64,000 nucleotides of DNA. Origin: Parietaria judaica (Eukaryota > Streptophyta > Magnoliopsida > Rosales > Urticaceae). The stretch lies in assembly GCA_954871525.1 (NCBI GenBank), contig OX940866.1, forward strand, positions 14,097,001 through 14,161,000, read 5' to 3'. Both the position numbers and the translations under genes were made by a program. The notes beneath the pieces are model-generated. The model saw only the letters and a program-made list of their open reading frames with translations, was not told where the DNA came from and ran no database searches. Positions within the stretch are counted from its first letter, which is position 1, and every line of letters begins with the position of its first letter. Of this stretch, positions 11,061-21,929 are shown one piece after another.

Positions 11061-12954
11061 TCACCCCATTATCATGTTGATGACTTGGGGCTTTTTCTCT
11101 TTGCTGACGTCTTCGACTTCGTTGACGTGTTTTCCCCTTTTTTCGAAAGGGGTGTCAGGGGCTTCCCTAGGCGAGGGAGTTCGGTTCTTCTTGTGCTTTC
11201 TCTTTTTCGGGGTTGCCGGGTCGCTTTTCGGGCTAACATTCCCTTGCAACTTCGGGTTTAGGGCCTCGATGTCGAGATCGCTCATCTTGCCTCGCTCTAA
11301 CTTTGCCGCCAGGGCCATTTGTAGCTTCCGGCATTGGGCCGTTGCGTGCCCGAACACCTTGTGGAATTTGCAATATGCTTTCGGGTCCTTTGGCCACGGG
11401 TCTGCCTGCGCCGTCGAGTTACTTCCTTGGGCCATATTGACTTTGTCCTTCTCCGAGTTCATAACGTAACCTGGAGGCAAAGCACTGCGCTTGGGCTGGA
11501 TAGCGTGGTTCGGATTGCCTCGGTGATGCCTGGATCCTTTGTGCTGGTTGGGGTCCCGCGGTTGTCTCGGAGGACTGTTGAATTTTGATGTCGTCGGAGT
11601 TGGATCGAATTTAGCGGCGAGAGCGGCTCGCTCATCTTCCACTCGAATCCAATTACTTCCGCGGTGCATTACGTCTTAGATCGAGGTATATCGATTCACG
11701 CAGATATCCTGCCTGAATTTGGACTTATACCATAGTCCCGCGGTCAGGGCCGCGATTGCTGTTTCGTCACTTATTCCATTGAGACGTGATAGCACGTCCT
11801 TGAATTTAGCTATGAATTCCCTCAATGGCTCGTCCTTCGTTTGTTGCAGAGCGTAAAGCTGTGCCACTGTGGCCTCTGTCTCGATAAACATGGAGAGGTG
11901 CTTTAAGAATAGCATTGTCAGCTGATCGAACGAGCTGATCGTGCATGGTGGCAGCTTGGAGAACCAGTCGAGGGCATTCTACATGAGGTGCTTGGCGAAT
12001 ATCTGGCAGTAACCCGCGTCTCGCTGGTCAGGTCGGAGATGGCTCTTCCCATCGCGATGCAGAATGCCCGAAGATATGCCCTTGGGTCAGTTTTTCCGTC
12101 GTAACGTGGAACGTTGACTCTTCCGATATCCCTGATCTTCTCGTTGGTGATCAACGAGGTGAATGGTGTACTCATAGATTCTTGAACTAGGCGATCTATT
12201 TCGGGTGCTACTGAGGTGGCGAGGTGAACCTTCGAGCTCACTGCTTTTACCTCAGATTGTACCCTTTCCACCGTGGATTCGAGTCCTTTGAGCCATGCCG
12301 GGAATGGTAACTCAGGGTTGTAGACGAAAGGGTTATCCCTATCGTTGTTGACGGTATCCTGACGAGACGCTGGGGGTGTCTCCTCCTGAATGAGGATGGG
12401 ATTGTTCATCTCGTTCCCGGCCCGCACAGAGCTCGGGCGCATTGGTGCCTGAGGGGCTTGCATGTCGGTATTCCGAATCATCCTAGGTGGGGTCCGGAAT
12501 CTGGGGTCGTCGGGTTGGCTTGATGCACCGTAGTTGGATTGGATTGCCCCCAATCCGATGCCGGGGTGCGGTTGGTTGCAACCCCGTGATCTGCTGGCCC
12601 TTGTGGGCCTACGGTGGGGTTTTGCCCCTCTACTATGCCCGAGGTGTTTTCGACCTCGGTCGGTCCTGGGGTGACCTGAATTCCAGAGAAATCTAAGGTC
12701 CTTCCTCGTCCAAGGTCTCTCCGTGGTGCTGAAGAAGACTGGGCTTTCTTTGAGCTAACCGCTTCGGTCATCGTCCCCTCGATTTGGGACTGTTTTTGGG
12801 CGAGGTTTTCCAGCTTGGTCTGGAATTCCCTTCTCGACTCAGCGCCTTCTTCGAGTTGCTTGAGGATGGTTTCCATCATGGCTTTAATGGCGTAGTCTAT
12901 CGCGGGCTCCGAGGGGTTGTTCGCAGGATTCCCGCTGGATCCTCCGCTTGCCAT
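11061..12954 (-). pseudogene. Element A gag, frameshifted
   Basis: Starts MASGGSSGNPANNP at 12954. Pieces in three frames: 12954-12478 (N-terminal coiled stretch), 12553-11918 (capsid start, PRYDGKTDPRAYLRAF), 11915-11676 (capsid end, LREFIAKFKDVLSRL) and 11669-11061 (basic tail with a zinc-knuckle-like CKFHKVFGHATAQC). At least two frameshifts plus a stop near 11675 break it. The order and motifs match Tat-type gag, the structural protein of the particle. Confidence 0.88.
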
Positions 12955-13007
12955 TTGTGCGTTTGCTTGCTGGGAACTTGGTAGGGTAGGAATCTACAAA
13001 GAGATTT

Positions 13008-13023
13008 CCCACAGACGGCGCCA
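13008..13023 (-). promoter_or_regulatory. Element A primer binding site
   Basis: Minus-strand TGGCGCCGTCTGTGGG, three bases inside the 5' LTR. The position is right for the tRNA primer site and the sequence is of the kind common in Tat elements. Confidence 0.85.
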
Positions 13024-13026
13024 AAC

Positions 13027-13709
13027 TGTTGATGTGAATAATCACGACCAACTGTCACAAAGTAATAGCACTCTGATTATGATGAAATATGGCGATGGAT
13101 CTTAATTATTCGTGATAAAACCCACTTCGATGAATAATGATGCGAGATAACAATTTAATAAAGGGTTGAGCGATAATAAGGAATTTGTATGATTGATTGA
13201 TTGTAAAGTGAATATAGAGTAGATAACTGATATAATGTATAGAACAAGATGAATATGCTTTAAGTTATTTCGTAGGCTTTATTTATAGCCTGAATTACAA
13301 CGTTCGTTTCGTACAATTAGGTAACGGCTAGAAGACTAAGCTGATCCTCCTTCCCTTTTGCTTTGATCACCACGTGTAAAGTTGTGACGACGTGATACTT
13401 GGTCTATTTCCATGTGGAGGCTCCTTGGATAGGTCAATAAAGCGGAGTACGCCTATTATCTTGGATTGCTTGGTCTTCGGGAAGGTCTTCGTGGGCCTGG
13501 TCTTTGGGAAGGGTGGATTATTGTTGACTAGGCTTCGAAGTGGCCTTTCGATGGGTTGATTGTGCTGGGCTGCTCGTTGGGCTTCCAGATTTGTTATGAG
13601 GCCCAAATCTTCCAGAATGTTGTGTTTAGGGTATGTCGTTTTGGGGAATATGTGTAGTTCTTCAACTAAGACGTTGATTCTTCATACGGGATGAAATCCA
13701 GCATCATCA
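13027..13709 (-). repeat. Element A 5' LTR
   Basis: 683 bp, about 97% like 2737-3419 by eye. A minus-strand TATA box lies at 13280-13287, so transcription would start inside this LTR and read leftward. Confidence 0.9.
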
Positions 13710-13979
13710 AGTGTGGAAATGAGGAGGGGAAGACTCCTATTTATAGGAAAACCAATTCCCTGTAATTGCACAATAGGGGGCCTGCGAATTTCTCCAGAGC
13801 CAGAGGGACCTGGCCGCGGCTCTTTGACTTGTCAAGGGGTTCGGCGGTGCACCTTGGCTCGTCTTTGATGTATTCTGCTTGTTCGCAAGTTTGTATGTTG
13901 AGTCAGGGGGGATCTGGGGGATTTTCTGGGGATCTTTGTATGCTCGGATCTCCTCGTCATGTGGAATAATTATGAGTTA

Positions 13980-14225
13980 TCCCTTCATCAAGCATTGGCG
14001 AGGTGCTTGCCAGGGAAAGGGGCTCGTCAAACGAGGGGCTCGCCAGGGCGAGGGGCTCGCCAGGCCTGGGGCTTGCAAGGCCTGGGTCTATGTCGGGCGA
14101 AGGGCTCGCCAGGGCAAGGTACTTTGCCGGGGGCTCGTCGGGGGGGACCTTGCCAAGAAGCTCGCCATGGCGAGGTGTTCGTCAGGGCACGGTACCTCGC
14201 CAGGGTACCTCAGCAGGAGGTGCCT
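13980..14225. repeat. Degenerate GGGGCTCGCCAGG repeats in family-B LTR
   Basis: Irregular repeats of the word GGCGAGGGGCTCGCCAGG and variants. The plus-strand ORFs over it are products of this low-complexity sequence. Confidence 0.6.
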
Positions 14226-14271
14226 TTTTTATCGAGGGTTTTGTCTTATTCGTCTTCTTGGCTTCGGGCCT

Positions 14272-14430
14272 CGCTAATGTCTTGGTTCGTGGGCCTTTGG
14301 TCTTCGTCTTCGCCTTCTTAGCTCCGGGCCTCGCCAAATGCGTTGAGTTATGGGCCTTTGGTCTTCGTCTTCGCCTTCTTAGCTCCGGGCCTCGCCAAAT
14401 GCGTTGGGTCGTGGGCCTATGGTCTTCGAC
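14272..14430. repeat. 61-bp tandem repeat in family-B LTR
   Basis: Units beginning GGGCCTTTGGTCTTCG at 14291 and 14352 and a truncated third at about 14413; the first two are nearly identical. Confidence 0.75.
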
Positions 14431-14525
14431 ATCGTCGGTGAGCTTTGACTTTTACTGATGGGCTTAGACTTTTACTAATGAAGGCCCAATTTTTATATGT
14501 TGCGAAAAATACACATAACAGCAGC

Positions 14526-14996
14526 ATTGGTTTTAAAATCATGATGAATTCATACATATACTTAGTTAAAATCGAAACGCCCTCGATATGTTGAAAAGTT
14601 TAGCTTGTCGGCATACCTTCTTGCACTAACGGAATAATAAATATTCAAATAAAGATTAAACTAATCTTTCTTAAATAAGTGCTACTAACTTTATAATAAA
14701 GAAACAATAAAACTAAGTCAAATATATCAATAAATACAATATAAAGAGTAAAATGAATATGTAAAGAAAGTAATCACAGTAAATATCAGATGATATTAAT
14801 CCATAAACTATCATGCATCATTGCATAGAAAAAATTTGTCCACGAATTTTGGCAGTTGTCCCATGACGTGATTCCGTCGCCATTGCCACCGTCATCGTCA
14901 CCGCGCTCATATTGGTGCCATAGTCGTCCACAAGCCGTAAGATAACTTAAATAGATCGACATTTTTTGTGTTGCTTCCAGGGAAAAAACATGAAAA
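14526..14996. other. Unassigned AT-rich stretch
   Basis: Sequence between the family-B LTR and the CACTA-like element. A GC-richer patch near 14860-14940 repeats CGTCGCC/CCGTCAT-type words, but no gene or element end can be supported. Confidence 0.5.
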
Positions 14997-15069
14997 CACT
15001 AGTACAAATAGTTGATAACACCACACTTTCAATAACGTTTCAACGAAACGTGCTTGTTTTACAGCTCAA

Positions 15070-15650
15070 CCGCGGCTTTTATTTTCGAAAGCGCGGCATG
15101 ATCTTACCACCACGTCCACAAGGCGTGATTTTAAAAATCGTGCTAAAAAGAGAAAAATGAAAAGCAGCCCCGGCTCTAAAAAAACACACGCCCTGATGGT
15201 AGTACTTTACCACAACGTCTTCAAAACGTTGTTTGATCATTGACAATTTTCTACTATGCCGCGTTTAGTACAATAAAATAACCACGGCATGTACTACAAA
15301 AACAACAAACCCGGGACGTTGTCTGAACCGCCCAAAAACACAGCAATGCCCCGGCCGGATATGCTATATGACGCGGCAAAAATATGATTATAGCCGCGGT
15401 TGTTGTTTAATTAATTACATTATCGACATAACGAAGTGTACCGCGGCTGTCTTTGTAAACATGCCGACGTGTATGTGCAATATCTAAGATGTCTCAGAAA
15501 CGTTGTGAAAACATATCCTCAAATCAAATTAGCCGCGGCATGGTTTTACATATGACACAGTTTATTTGAAATACGCCGCGGCTTTGTTTAAAAAACGATA
15601 GTTTAATCTAAAGACCCATACCGAGGCTTGTTGAAGTTAATAGCCGCGGC
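15070..15650. repeat. CCGCGGC subterminal repeat array
   Basis: About ten copies of GCCGCGGC or one-base variants, among them 15070-15076, 15091-15097, 15371-15377, 15393-15399, 15441-15447, 15532-15539, 15575-15582, 15621-15627 and 15643-15650, set in AT-rich sequence. The core CCGCGG is palindromic. Such arrays near CACTA ends are typically transposase binding sites. Confidence 0.75.
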
Positions 15651-15904
15651 TCGAAAGTCCCCCTTTTTAATATGCTTCCTCTTACATTTTTTATAGCCAC
15701 CGTAATAATCCTACAACCGCCGTTTCGCACGCCGTTATTGTTCGATCATTCTTCTCACCGTTGCCGCCATCATCACGCTGTCACTTTCGCCGTCTACAGG
15801 TGTGAGTTAGGTTATAGGTTTTATGAAAATGGTTTACATTTTTGTAATTTTGAATGAAAATTTCGTTTGGATTTTTATTCATGTTAGTCGTTGTTTTGAT
15901 TTGA

Positions 15905-15905
<1 letters not shown>

Positions 15906-15961
<56 letters not shown>
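15906..15961. repeat. (TTA)n microsatellite
   Basis: About 18 uninterrupted TTA units in what looks like a 5' UTR intron, with a donor near 15799 and an acceptor just before 16084. Confidence 0.9.
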
Positions 15962-15962
<1 letters not shown>

Positions 15963-16088
15963 ACAATTGTGTTATTCAAAATTTGACCAAATTTTTACGT
16001 TTCAAATTGTGTATGCGAAATGTTTGATGAAATGTATTTTCGGATTTATTAATTAGCTCTTATTAATTTTGTTGATTTGTAGATATCA

Positions 16089-16316
16089 ATGGCTCCTAAA
16101 AATCGTCAGAGATTAACAAAAGAGGTTCCCGAGGCGTCCGATCCGAATAATGAACCAGCGTATGATAAAAATATATTCACGAGTCTCGAAGCGAGTGAAC
16201 GGTTCAAACGCCTCGCGGCAAAAGTATACAAAAAACAAGGTTTTGAATTCCCTCTGGATCCTACAGTTTGCGTTGAGGCTGATTCGATCACGAAAATAAT
16301 CGAGTCTCACGGGTGA
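16089..16316 (+). pseudogene. Retroelement-like 'plant transposon protein' ORF fragment
   Basis: 75 residues from ATG 16089 (MAPKNRQRLTKEV) to the TGA at 16314-16316. The pattern of an N-terminal basic stretch, SLEASERFKRLAAKVYKKQGFE and then IIESHG matches the N-terminal part of the widespread putative plant transposon domain of gypsy-like ORFs (PF20167-like). The match continues past the stop as KTFASHPKENGNFNIIKEFYPNLPDT, so the stop is a nonsense mutation. It then fades after about 16390. An intron with acceptor near 16083 lies just upstream of the ATG. It appears to be a fragment carried inside the CACTA-like element. Confidence 0.55.
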
Positions 16317-16648
16317 AAGACTTTCGCTTCACATCCGAAAGAAAACGGAAACTTCAACATCATAAAGGAGTTCTATCCAAACTTGCCCGACACCATTGCG
16401 GAGGGGTTTGTGATAGGTATATTTGCTCAAAAAATAGCACTTGTTGTTCAACCACGTTTCAGAACTGTCCTTAAAGGTTTTAAGAACTGTTTTAAATATT
16501 GCTCAAATCACATATTTGTACTAGTAAAACCACCTCGAGCGCCTTGTTTCATCGCCAATCGGGAAAAAAATTTCCACAACCGTTCGAAACTTACATGACT
16601 TGCGCGATGCGGCCACCTCGGTATCTTTGCCCAGCACCAAAGTAACGT

Positions 16649-16951
16649 CTACCCTCTCTGTTGGGTTTGAACATGCTTGGAAACAGGAAGAGACATAGTC
16701 GCGTCAGTTTCTCCATTCTCCTCATCATCTTCCACTTCATTGTACATATTGATCTCGCGGTATACGGCCACGGTGTACACATCCTCGTCGTACAAATCCT
16801 CGTCGTAGACAACTTTAGCGTACTCTGCCTCATCGTACATGGGATCGTCGTAAACGGCATCGTCATAATCATCGTATACGGGCTCATTGTCGACGGTGTT
16901 GGCATACTCCGCCTCCTTGTAAGTCGTATCCTCGTACTCTGGGATAACCAC
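16649..16951 (-). CDS. Acidic Tyr/Asp/Glu-rich repeat ORF
   Basis: 100 codons on the minus strand with no ATG at the start (GTG directly after TAA). It is built from loose repeats of the form VYDD, MYDEAEYA, LYDEDVY. No family recognised. Tyrosine-rich acidic segments of this kind occur near the tails of some retrotransposon gag proteins, but no gag motif lies beside it. It may simply be a low-complexity repeat. Confidence 0.3.
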   Translation of the reverse strand: MVIPEYEDTTYKEAEYANTVDNEPVYDDYDDAVYDDPMYDEAEYAKVVYDEDLYDEDVYTVAVYREINMYNEVEDDEENGETDATMSLPVSKHVQTQQRG

Positions 16952-17384
16952 TTAGAATGCCAACTCCCTACACAAATTTTCTAGAGCTGAACCGCGTGAG
17001 CGCATAACGTGGACGCGTGTACTATAATTATGGGAAAAAAAATTCATGGTCTTCTTCGGCGTCGGATTCATCAAGAAGGGCTGGTCGTGTTTCAGGACAC
17101 TGTTGATGAAGCGCTTCGATGGAGCGTGTTAAGACCTCCACTTATAAACATAATCTAGTGTATTCGTTACGTCTATTCACCTTGTCTCGAGATGCATCAT
17201 GACTGGATAGTCTCTTTAGTGCCATCACGAAAGATTGAATGACTAGGATACCAAATGATCTAGAGAGAATTACATTGAACACGAACAACACATTGTAATG
17301 TGTATTTTTTCTGATTATATAAAATATGGGCCCTATATCGTAAAGTGAAAGCGCACTAGCAAAGTCAAAGCTCGTAAGCCCACA
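16952..17384. other. Unassigned stretch
   Basis: No gene, element end or repeat recognised between the acidic ORF and the isolated satellite monomer. Confidence 0.5.
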
Positions 17385-18025
17385 AAATGATATTTATGAT
17401 GTCGATTGAGTTATTAGATAATAATTATGTTGTACAAATGGCCGAAGTATATAATATACTTATTACGAGTGTCGTTACATATGGTTCCAAGCATAACATT
17501 GCCAAACTGGATTACAATGATGAGCTGAAACACTATTTAGAAAAAATGTAACATTCGCTAAGAAACCAGTTATTACATTACTCTCGAAGGTAATTATTTT
17601 AAACATCAAGTTAATTTTTATTGGATAGCATTTTGGGCTCTGACGTAGGATTCCAGTACTTTCCAATATAGTACAATTTTTTTTTTATAAATATATGAAT
17701 CATTACGATCATAATATATTTTATGAAATACAATATCTCAATGGGAACATTTGCCTACACATTGCTAAGCTAGTGGCACCTTTTCGAGCTATGCGCGCCT
17801 TCGGGTATGTGCACCTTCGGGCATGCGCGTCTCTGGGCTATACGCACCTACTGCCATGCGCCTCTCTGGGCTATACGCATTTTTTGGCATGCGCGCTTTC
17901 GGGCCATGCGCGTTTTCGGCCTTGCGCACCTTCGGACTATGCGCACCTTCGAACTATGCGCATTGTACCACTTGACACGGTCCTACATAGCAAGATATGG
18001 CATGACACTACGAAATGTAATGACC
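17385..18025 (+). repeat. Isolated copy of the ~620-bp satellite
   Basis: One monomer of the family arrayed at 53113-56943: the segment ATGTCG..GAGTTATTA, then GGTTCCAAG, GATTACAATGA, the TTTTATTGGAT block, CTAAGCTAGTGGCACC, a run of TTCGGGC-ATGCGC words (17790-17960) and AAGATATGGCATGACACTACG. The order is the same as in the array. Confidence 0.85.
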
Positions 18026-18677
18026 CACTTTCTCGGATCCGTTACTTCTTCGATAAAACTCGTTAAGGTCCCGATTTATAAAATATATTTTAACGAGAAA
18101 AATATATAAGAAATAAAATCCTTAAATATTAGTAAATTATTTTCTCGTTATAAAATATATAAAAACTATATATAACAAGTATTCGGGACTAAGCTCCGTT
18201 TGAAAATAAATTTTCGAACCTCTTTGATTTTATAATCGTAAAACTAAATTTGCGGAAAAGCACAAGATCGATTATTCCACCGTATGCACCCAGATATGCC
18301 TATCGCTGTTTGCTTGATTCTGCAACACAACTGTAGGTGAGCTAACACTTAGAACGTAAAAGACTTTATTACTCACAAACTAATATAAAATACTAATCAT
18401 GCCATAATGCATATAGTGCAATGACATGCTATACCTTCTTATAGATTTCTTTTTACGAAAGAATAATCTTGGGCCCTGCGTACCAAGTCAGCCCGAGGCG
18501 AAACATCTCCCGACGTACCATTCGGAGACTACCCGTCTCGATACAGTCGGCGGCTCGTGTACAATGTACCCTTCAGAGACTAACCATTTCAGGACAGCAA
18601 TACGATGAGACTAACCATCTCGGTATGACGCAATTTTATAAAAATATTATAGATATATATTATATCATTATAGATAT
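18026..18677. other. Unassigned stretch
   Basis: AT-rich with one GC-richer patch at 18470-18625 that repeats GAGACTA-CC-TCTC three times. No gene or known element recognised. Confidence 0.5.
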
Positions 18678-19915
18678 TGTTAATGCGTAAAAATGACTTT
18701 AACTTAGAGTCAGATCCATGGTTCGGGTCCCGACCTGGACCCACTTAACACGTGGATAATTGAATGATGAGTCAACGTGGGTTTACTGATGATCGTCAAA
18801 GCTGGAGGCAAATCCGTCGTCTTGGATGAGTCTTCGGGCTGTTCTTAGGGATCCTTGGCGAACTTCCTTCTTTGGCGAGATCCTCGTCGGGGCGGGTTGT
18901 TCTTAGCGATCCTTGGTAAACTTCCTTTCTTGGCGAGATCCTCGTCGGGGCAAAGCCCTTGTCTTGGCGAAGCTCCACGTCGGGGCGAAGTCCTTGTCTT
19001 GGCGAAGCTCCGTGTCGGGGGGAAGTCCATGCCTTGGTGAAGTCCTCGTCTAGGCAAACTCCTGTATTGATGAAGCTTTGAGATGCTCTTGATGATTCTT
19101 CGTGATTTCCCTTCCTTGGCGAGCTCCTACGGGGAGAGAAGACCTGCAAAAAAGGGTAGATCAGGCCCATGCCTCGTCGCTTATGGTTTGCCGAGGCTGC
19201 CTACGTATCTCAGTGTAAGAGAATAAGGTCCCATGTAGTTCAGGGTTAGTGATAAATGGCGGGTGAATGACGATGTGGTTTGACTCGTTGGAAGTGCCGA
19301 TGTTAGTGGGCGGGGGTGACCCTTGGCCGAATGACGAGGGTATTACCGGTGAGCGATGCTCCATGTCGACCTTGTAGATGTTGGCGAGCTCGTTGTGGCG
19401 AAGGCCTTGACCTGGCGAGTGATGCTCCTTCTTTGTCAACCTCGAGGTGTTGGCGAGCTCGTTGTGGCGAGGGCCTTGACCTGGCGAGGGATGCTCCTTC
19501 TTTGTCGACCTTGAGGTGTTGTCGAGCTCGTTGTGGCAAGGGCCTTGACTTGGCGATGGATGCTCCTTCTTTGTCGACCTCGAGGTATTGGCGAGCTTGT
19601 TGTGGCGAGGGTCTTGACCTGGCGAGGGATGCTCCTTCTTTATCGACCTCGAGGTGTTGGCGAGCTCGTTGTGGCGAGGGTCTTGACCTGGCGAGGGATG
19701 CTCCTTCTTCGATTCGTCGAACAACCTTCCCGACGAGGCTAAGTGTCAATGCTTTTGTCCTCTCATACGAGCCTCTCGTGGCGAGGCTCGCCAAATGCGT
19801 TGGGTCGTGGGCCTCTGGTCTTCGACTTTGTCAAAGGGCTTGACTTGCACTGATGGGCATTGAATTTTGCTAAAGGGGGCCCAATTTTTATATGTTCCGA
19901 AAAATGCACATAACA
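18678..19915 (-). mobile_element. Second solo LTR of family B
   Basis: Opens TGTTAATGCG and closes GCACATAACA like the copy at 1878-14520. The flanks GATAT and TATAT differ by one base, so a decayed target duplication is likely. It is 1,238 bp, against about 1.66 kb for the first copy. It lacks most of the segment that there follows the element A insertion site and has more 69-bp repeats. Confidence 0.8.
19383..19727. repeat. 69-bp tandem repeat, five units
   Basis: Units start with GGCGAGCTCGTTGTGGCG at 19383, 19452, 19521, 19590 and 19659. As 69 is a multiple of three, the frames across it stay open and mimic a 23-residue repeat protein on both strands; this is probably not coding. Confidence 0.9.
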
Positions 19916-20582
19916 TATATTATGTACACATAAATGCTCATGCTTTTTCAATATGCCCAAATAGCATACGCAAAGTTTACCTTTAAAAAGTAAATTTCAA
20001 CAAAAAGCCATGCAAACACGTCGCATAATCGACGTACACATTTAAGAGATTAACTCCAAAGTTAAAACAATATAGTTGTTCAAACACTTAGTTCACACAA
20101 CACACAATCACTTCACACGCTCGTAATTCACACATTACGAAAATACACAAATTATATTATTGCTGTATTGCAGTGAGTACTTTTACGTACCTTACTTTTT
20201 TTTACCTTACGGACTCTTATCGATACAAGTTGGTTCTTCTTCCGAGAATAAACAACCTGATAATTAGATCTTAAATATTATCATTACTTGAAAAATTCAC
20301 GCAAAATTCCACTATTATCCTACAAATATTCTTTCTTACAGAAAGTCTCGCTTCACTCAATAAGCATCTATCTTATTAGTCTTCCTTCAAGCCTACTAAT
20401 TTTACAAACATATGAAACAGTACTTCACTTCTCTAGGTTATTTATTTAGTATAAAAAAAAATAGAATTTAACATCACACTGCCTAAGCATTATTCCTAGC
20501 TGTAATGGCATTTCTCTATAATCAGATTATACTAGACGTGTAGAGCTAATGTATACATCATTGAGATGAAGAAATTTGGGAT
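19916..20582. other. Unassigned AT-rich stretch
   Basis: Between the family-B solo LTR and element C. No long ORF, element end or repeat seen. Confidence 0.5.
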
Positions 20583-21310
20583 CCTTCAGGGTTTTTCGTA
20601 CACTCAATAATCATAAAGATGAACCCTTGCTTTTAAAGAAAGAAGTTAGGCTTTTCCCGTATAATAACTAGGAACATCCAAGGATAAAGACCGTACAAAG
20701 AAATGTATGCTTGTATATTAATATGTTGTGAATACATGTGTTTTTCTCCTTCTCGGTTTTTCTGACCCCTACAGATGAGGATTATTTTTCCTTATATAGA
20801 ATTTACACGAACCCCCCTTTTTGCGCCTTTCCCGCCCCCTTGGTCGCGTCCCATCGCTCGTTTCCCTAGGAGTGATTTGAGGGAAGCATGGTTAACCCAT
20901 GCTTTGCCTAATTATGGGGAGCCGGCCGCGCCGGGTATGTGGGCTCAGCATGGACTTCATTAAATTCGCATCACGTCACCTGTCATTCGGCGCCGCAAGC
21001 CCTGCTATCGACGCCTCTCGTTAGTGCTTGGCATCTCCCTTCTTTCGTGAGGTTTGGACCTTTCTCTTATCGAACTTAAGATCCGTCGTTGCCTTCGGCT
21101 CCTCGCGCCGACCTTCGGCCTAGCGACCCGTCGTTGTCATCGACTCTTCCCATCGACCCTCGGTAGTATGACCAACCATCGTCGTCGATTCCTCTCGTCT
21201 ACTTTCGTTCTTATGGTAGTCGTCGCTCTTGATTCTCCTCGTCGGCTGCCTCCTCCTGAGTTAGGTCCGCAGATCCTTAAGGATGGATCTGACCGGATCC
21301 GACCTTAACA
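20583..21310 (-). repeat. Element C 3' LTR
   Basis: Matches 31572-32296 along its length with scattered substitutions and closes GACCTTAACA. A minus-strand TATATAAG box lies at 20791-20798. The outermost bases are mutated. Confidence 0.88.
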
Positions 21311-21326
21311 GTTAGCCCCCCATTTT
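21311..21326 (-). promoter_or_regulatory. Element C polypurine tract
   Basis: Minus-strand AAAATGGGGGGCTAAC directly before the 3' LTR; nearly the same as the tract of element D at 41404-41419. Confidence 0.8.
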
Positions 21327-21929
21327 ATCAAGTGTTTAACACATGGTAAAATGAAAAGCCTGATTGAAGCCGCCAGAGCCTAGTGGAGGACCTTTCGCCG
21401 GAGATGCCATTGGCGAAGGCATTTTGGCGGGGGCATTTTGTTGACGACGCCTTGTCAAAGGCACTTTGGCGAGGGCACCTTGTCGAGGGCGCCTTGTCTA
21501 AGGCCCTTTGGCGAATGCGCCTTGTCGAAGGCACTTTGGCGAGGGCTCTTTGTCTTCCCCGGTATTTTCTGGCGCTGGGACCCACCAACGGTCGCTTCGC
21601 ATGTTTCCAGGCCTCGGGTAGTTGAAGCGTCATTTCCTTCTAAAACATCTTATCGCACTTGAGTGCGCCTCGGAATATGTAACGTCGCTTCACCTCGACC
21701 GTTGCCTCGTTTCCCCCTCGATGATTCTGGGCCGTTGGATCAACTCGCTTTCCCTGTTTAAATTTTCCCCTCCTCCTTTCTTCTTTGTTTTCCTTCTCAT
21801 TCTTCTGCAACCTTTCTCAGAATCCCTCCTTCCCCGAGCTTTTGTCCTCTTCAACTCGTTGCAACTATTTTCCTCCTCCCGGACCCATGGCTTCTTCATC
21901 TGTGTTCACAACCCAATCCCCACGTCCAC

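Larger units (their letters stand above)
2737..13709 (-). mobile_element. Ty3/gypsy element A, Tat lineage, full length
   Basis: A 10,973-bp LTR retrotransposon in reverse orientation inside the family-B LTR. Two 683-bp LTRs, a perfect 5-bp target duplication AGTGT (2732-2736 and 13710-13714), primer binding site and polypurine tract are all in place. Minus-strand order is gag, protease, RT, RNase H, second RNase H, integrase. There is no chromodomain, and a spliced antisense gene lies between pol and the 3' LTR. The second RNase H and the antisense ORF are marks of the Tat clade, Retand-like. By-eye LTR comparison gives about 23 mismatches in 683, roughly 3%. Frameshifts in gag and at the pol C-terminus plus two in-frame stops mean it is probably not autonomous now. 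Confidence 0.92.
1873..14525 (-). mobile_element. Solo LTR, family B, split by element A
   Basis: The two halves are 1878-2736 and 13715-14520. The LTR opens TGTTAATGCG and closes CACATAACA, flanked by a perfect 5-bp target duplication GCAGC (1873-1877 and 14521-14525). Without element A it is about 1.66 kb. No internal retrotransposon region belongs to it, so it is a solo LTR left by recombination. A CCTATTTATAGG block near 13736-13747 reads as a TATA box on the minus strand, which suggests the orientation. The second copy in the window is at 18678-19915. Confidence 0.85.
14997..16526 (+). mobile_element. CACTA-like non-autonomous DNA transposon
   Basis: Left end CACTAGTACAAATA (14997-15010). 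The right end 16513-16526 is its reverse complement except for the last base. A 3-bp flank AAA lies on both sides (14994-14996, 16527-16529). The first 660 bp carry the GC-rich subterminal words typical of CACTA elements. No TNPD-type transposase is visible; the interior holds a 5' leader, an intron with a TTA microsatellite and a short retroelement-like ORF. The CACTA ends, 3-bp duplication and subterminal array agree, but the right side lacks the array, so the right boundary is less sure. Confidence 0.6.

Noticed and set aside
13879..14458. Overlapping plus-strand ORFs of 120-151 codons
   Set aside because: They lie in GC-rich LTR repeats of family B and have no protein features.
14820..14945. 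Possible transposase C-terminus on the minus strand
   Set aside because: A few Trp/Asn/Asp-rich residues look suggestive, but no motif holds over more than 20 residues.
19161..19843. Long ORFs on both strands over the 69-bp repeat
   Set aside because: Any frame stays open because 69 is divisible by three; the proteins are repeats of the LTR sequence and the array is inside a solo LTR.
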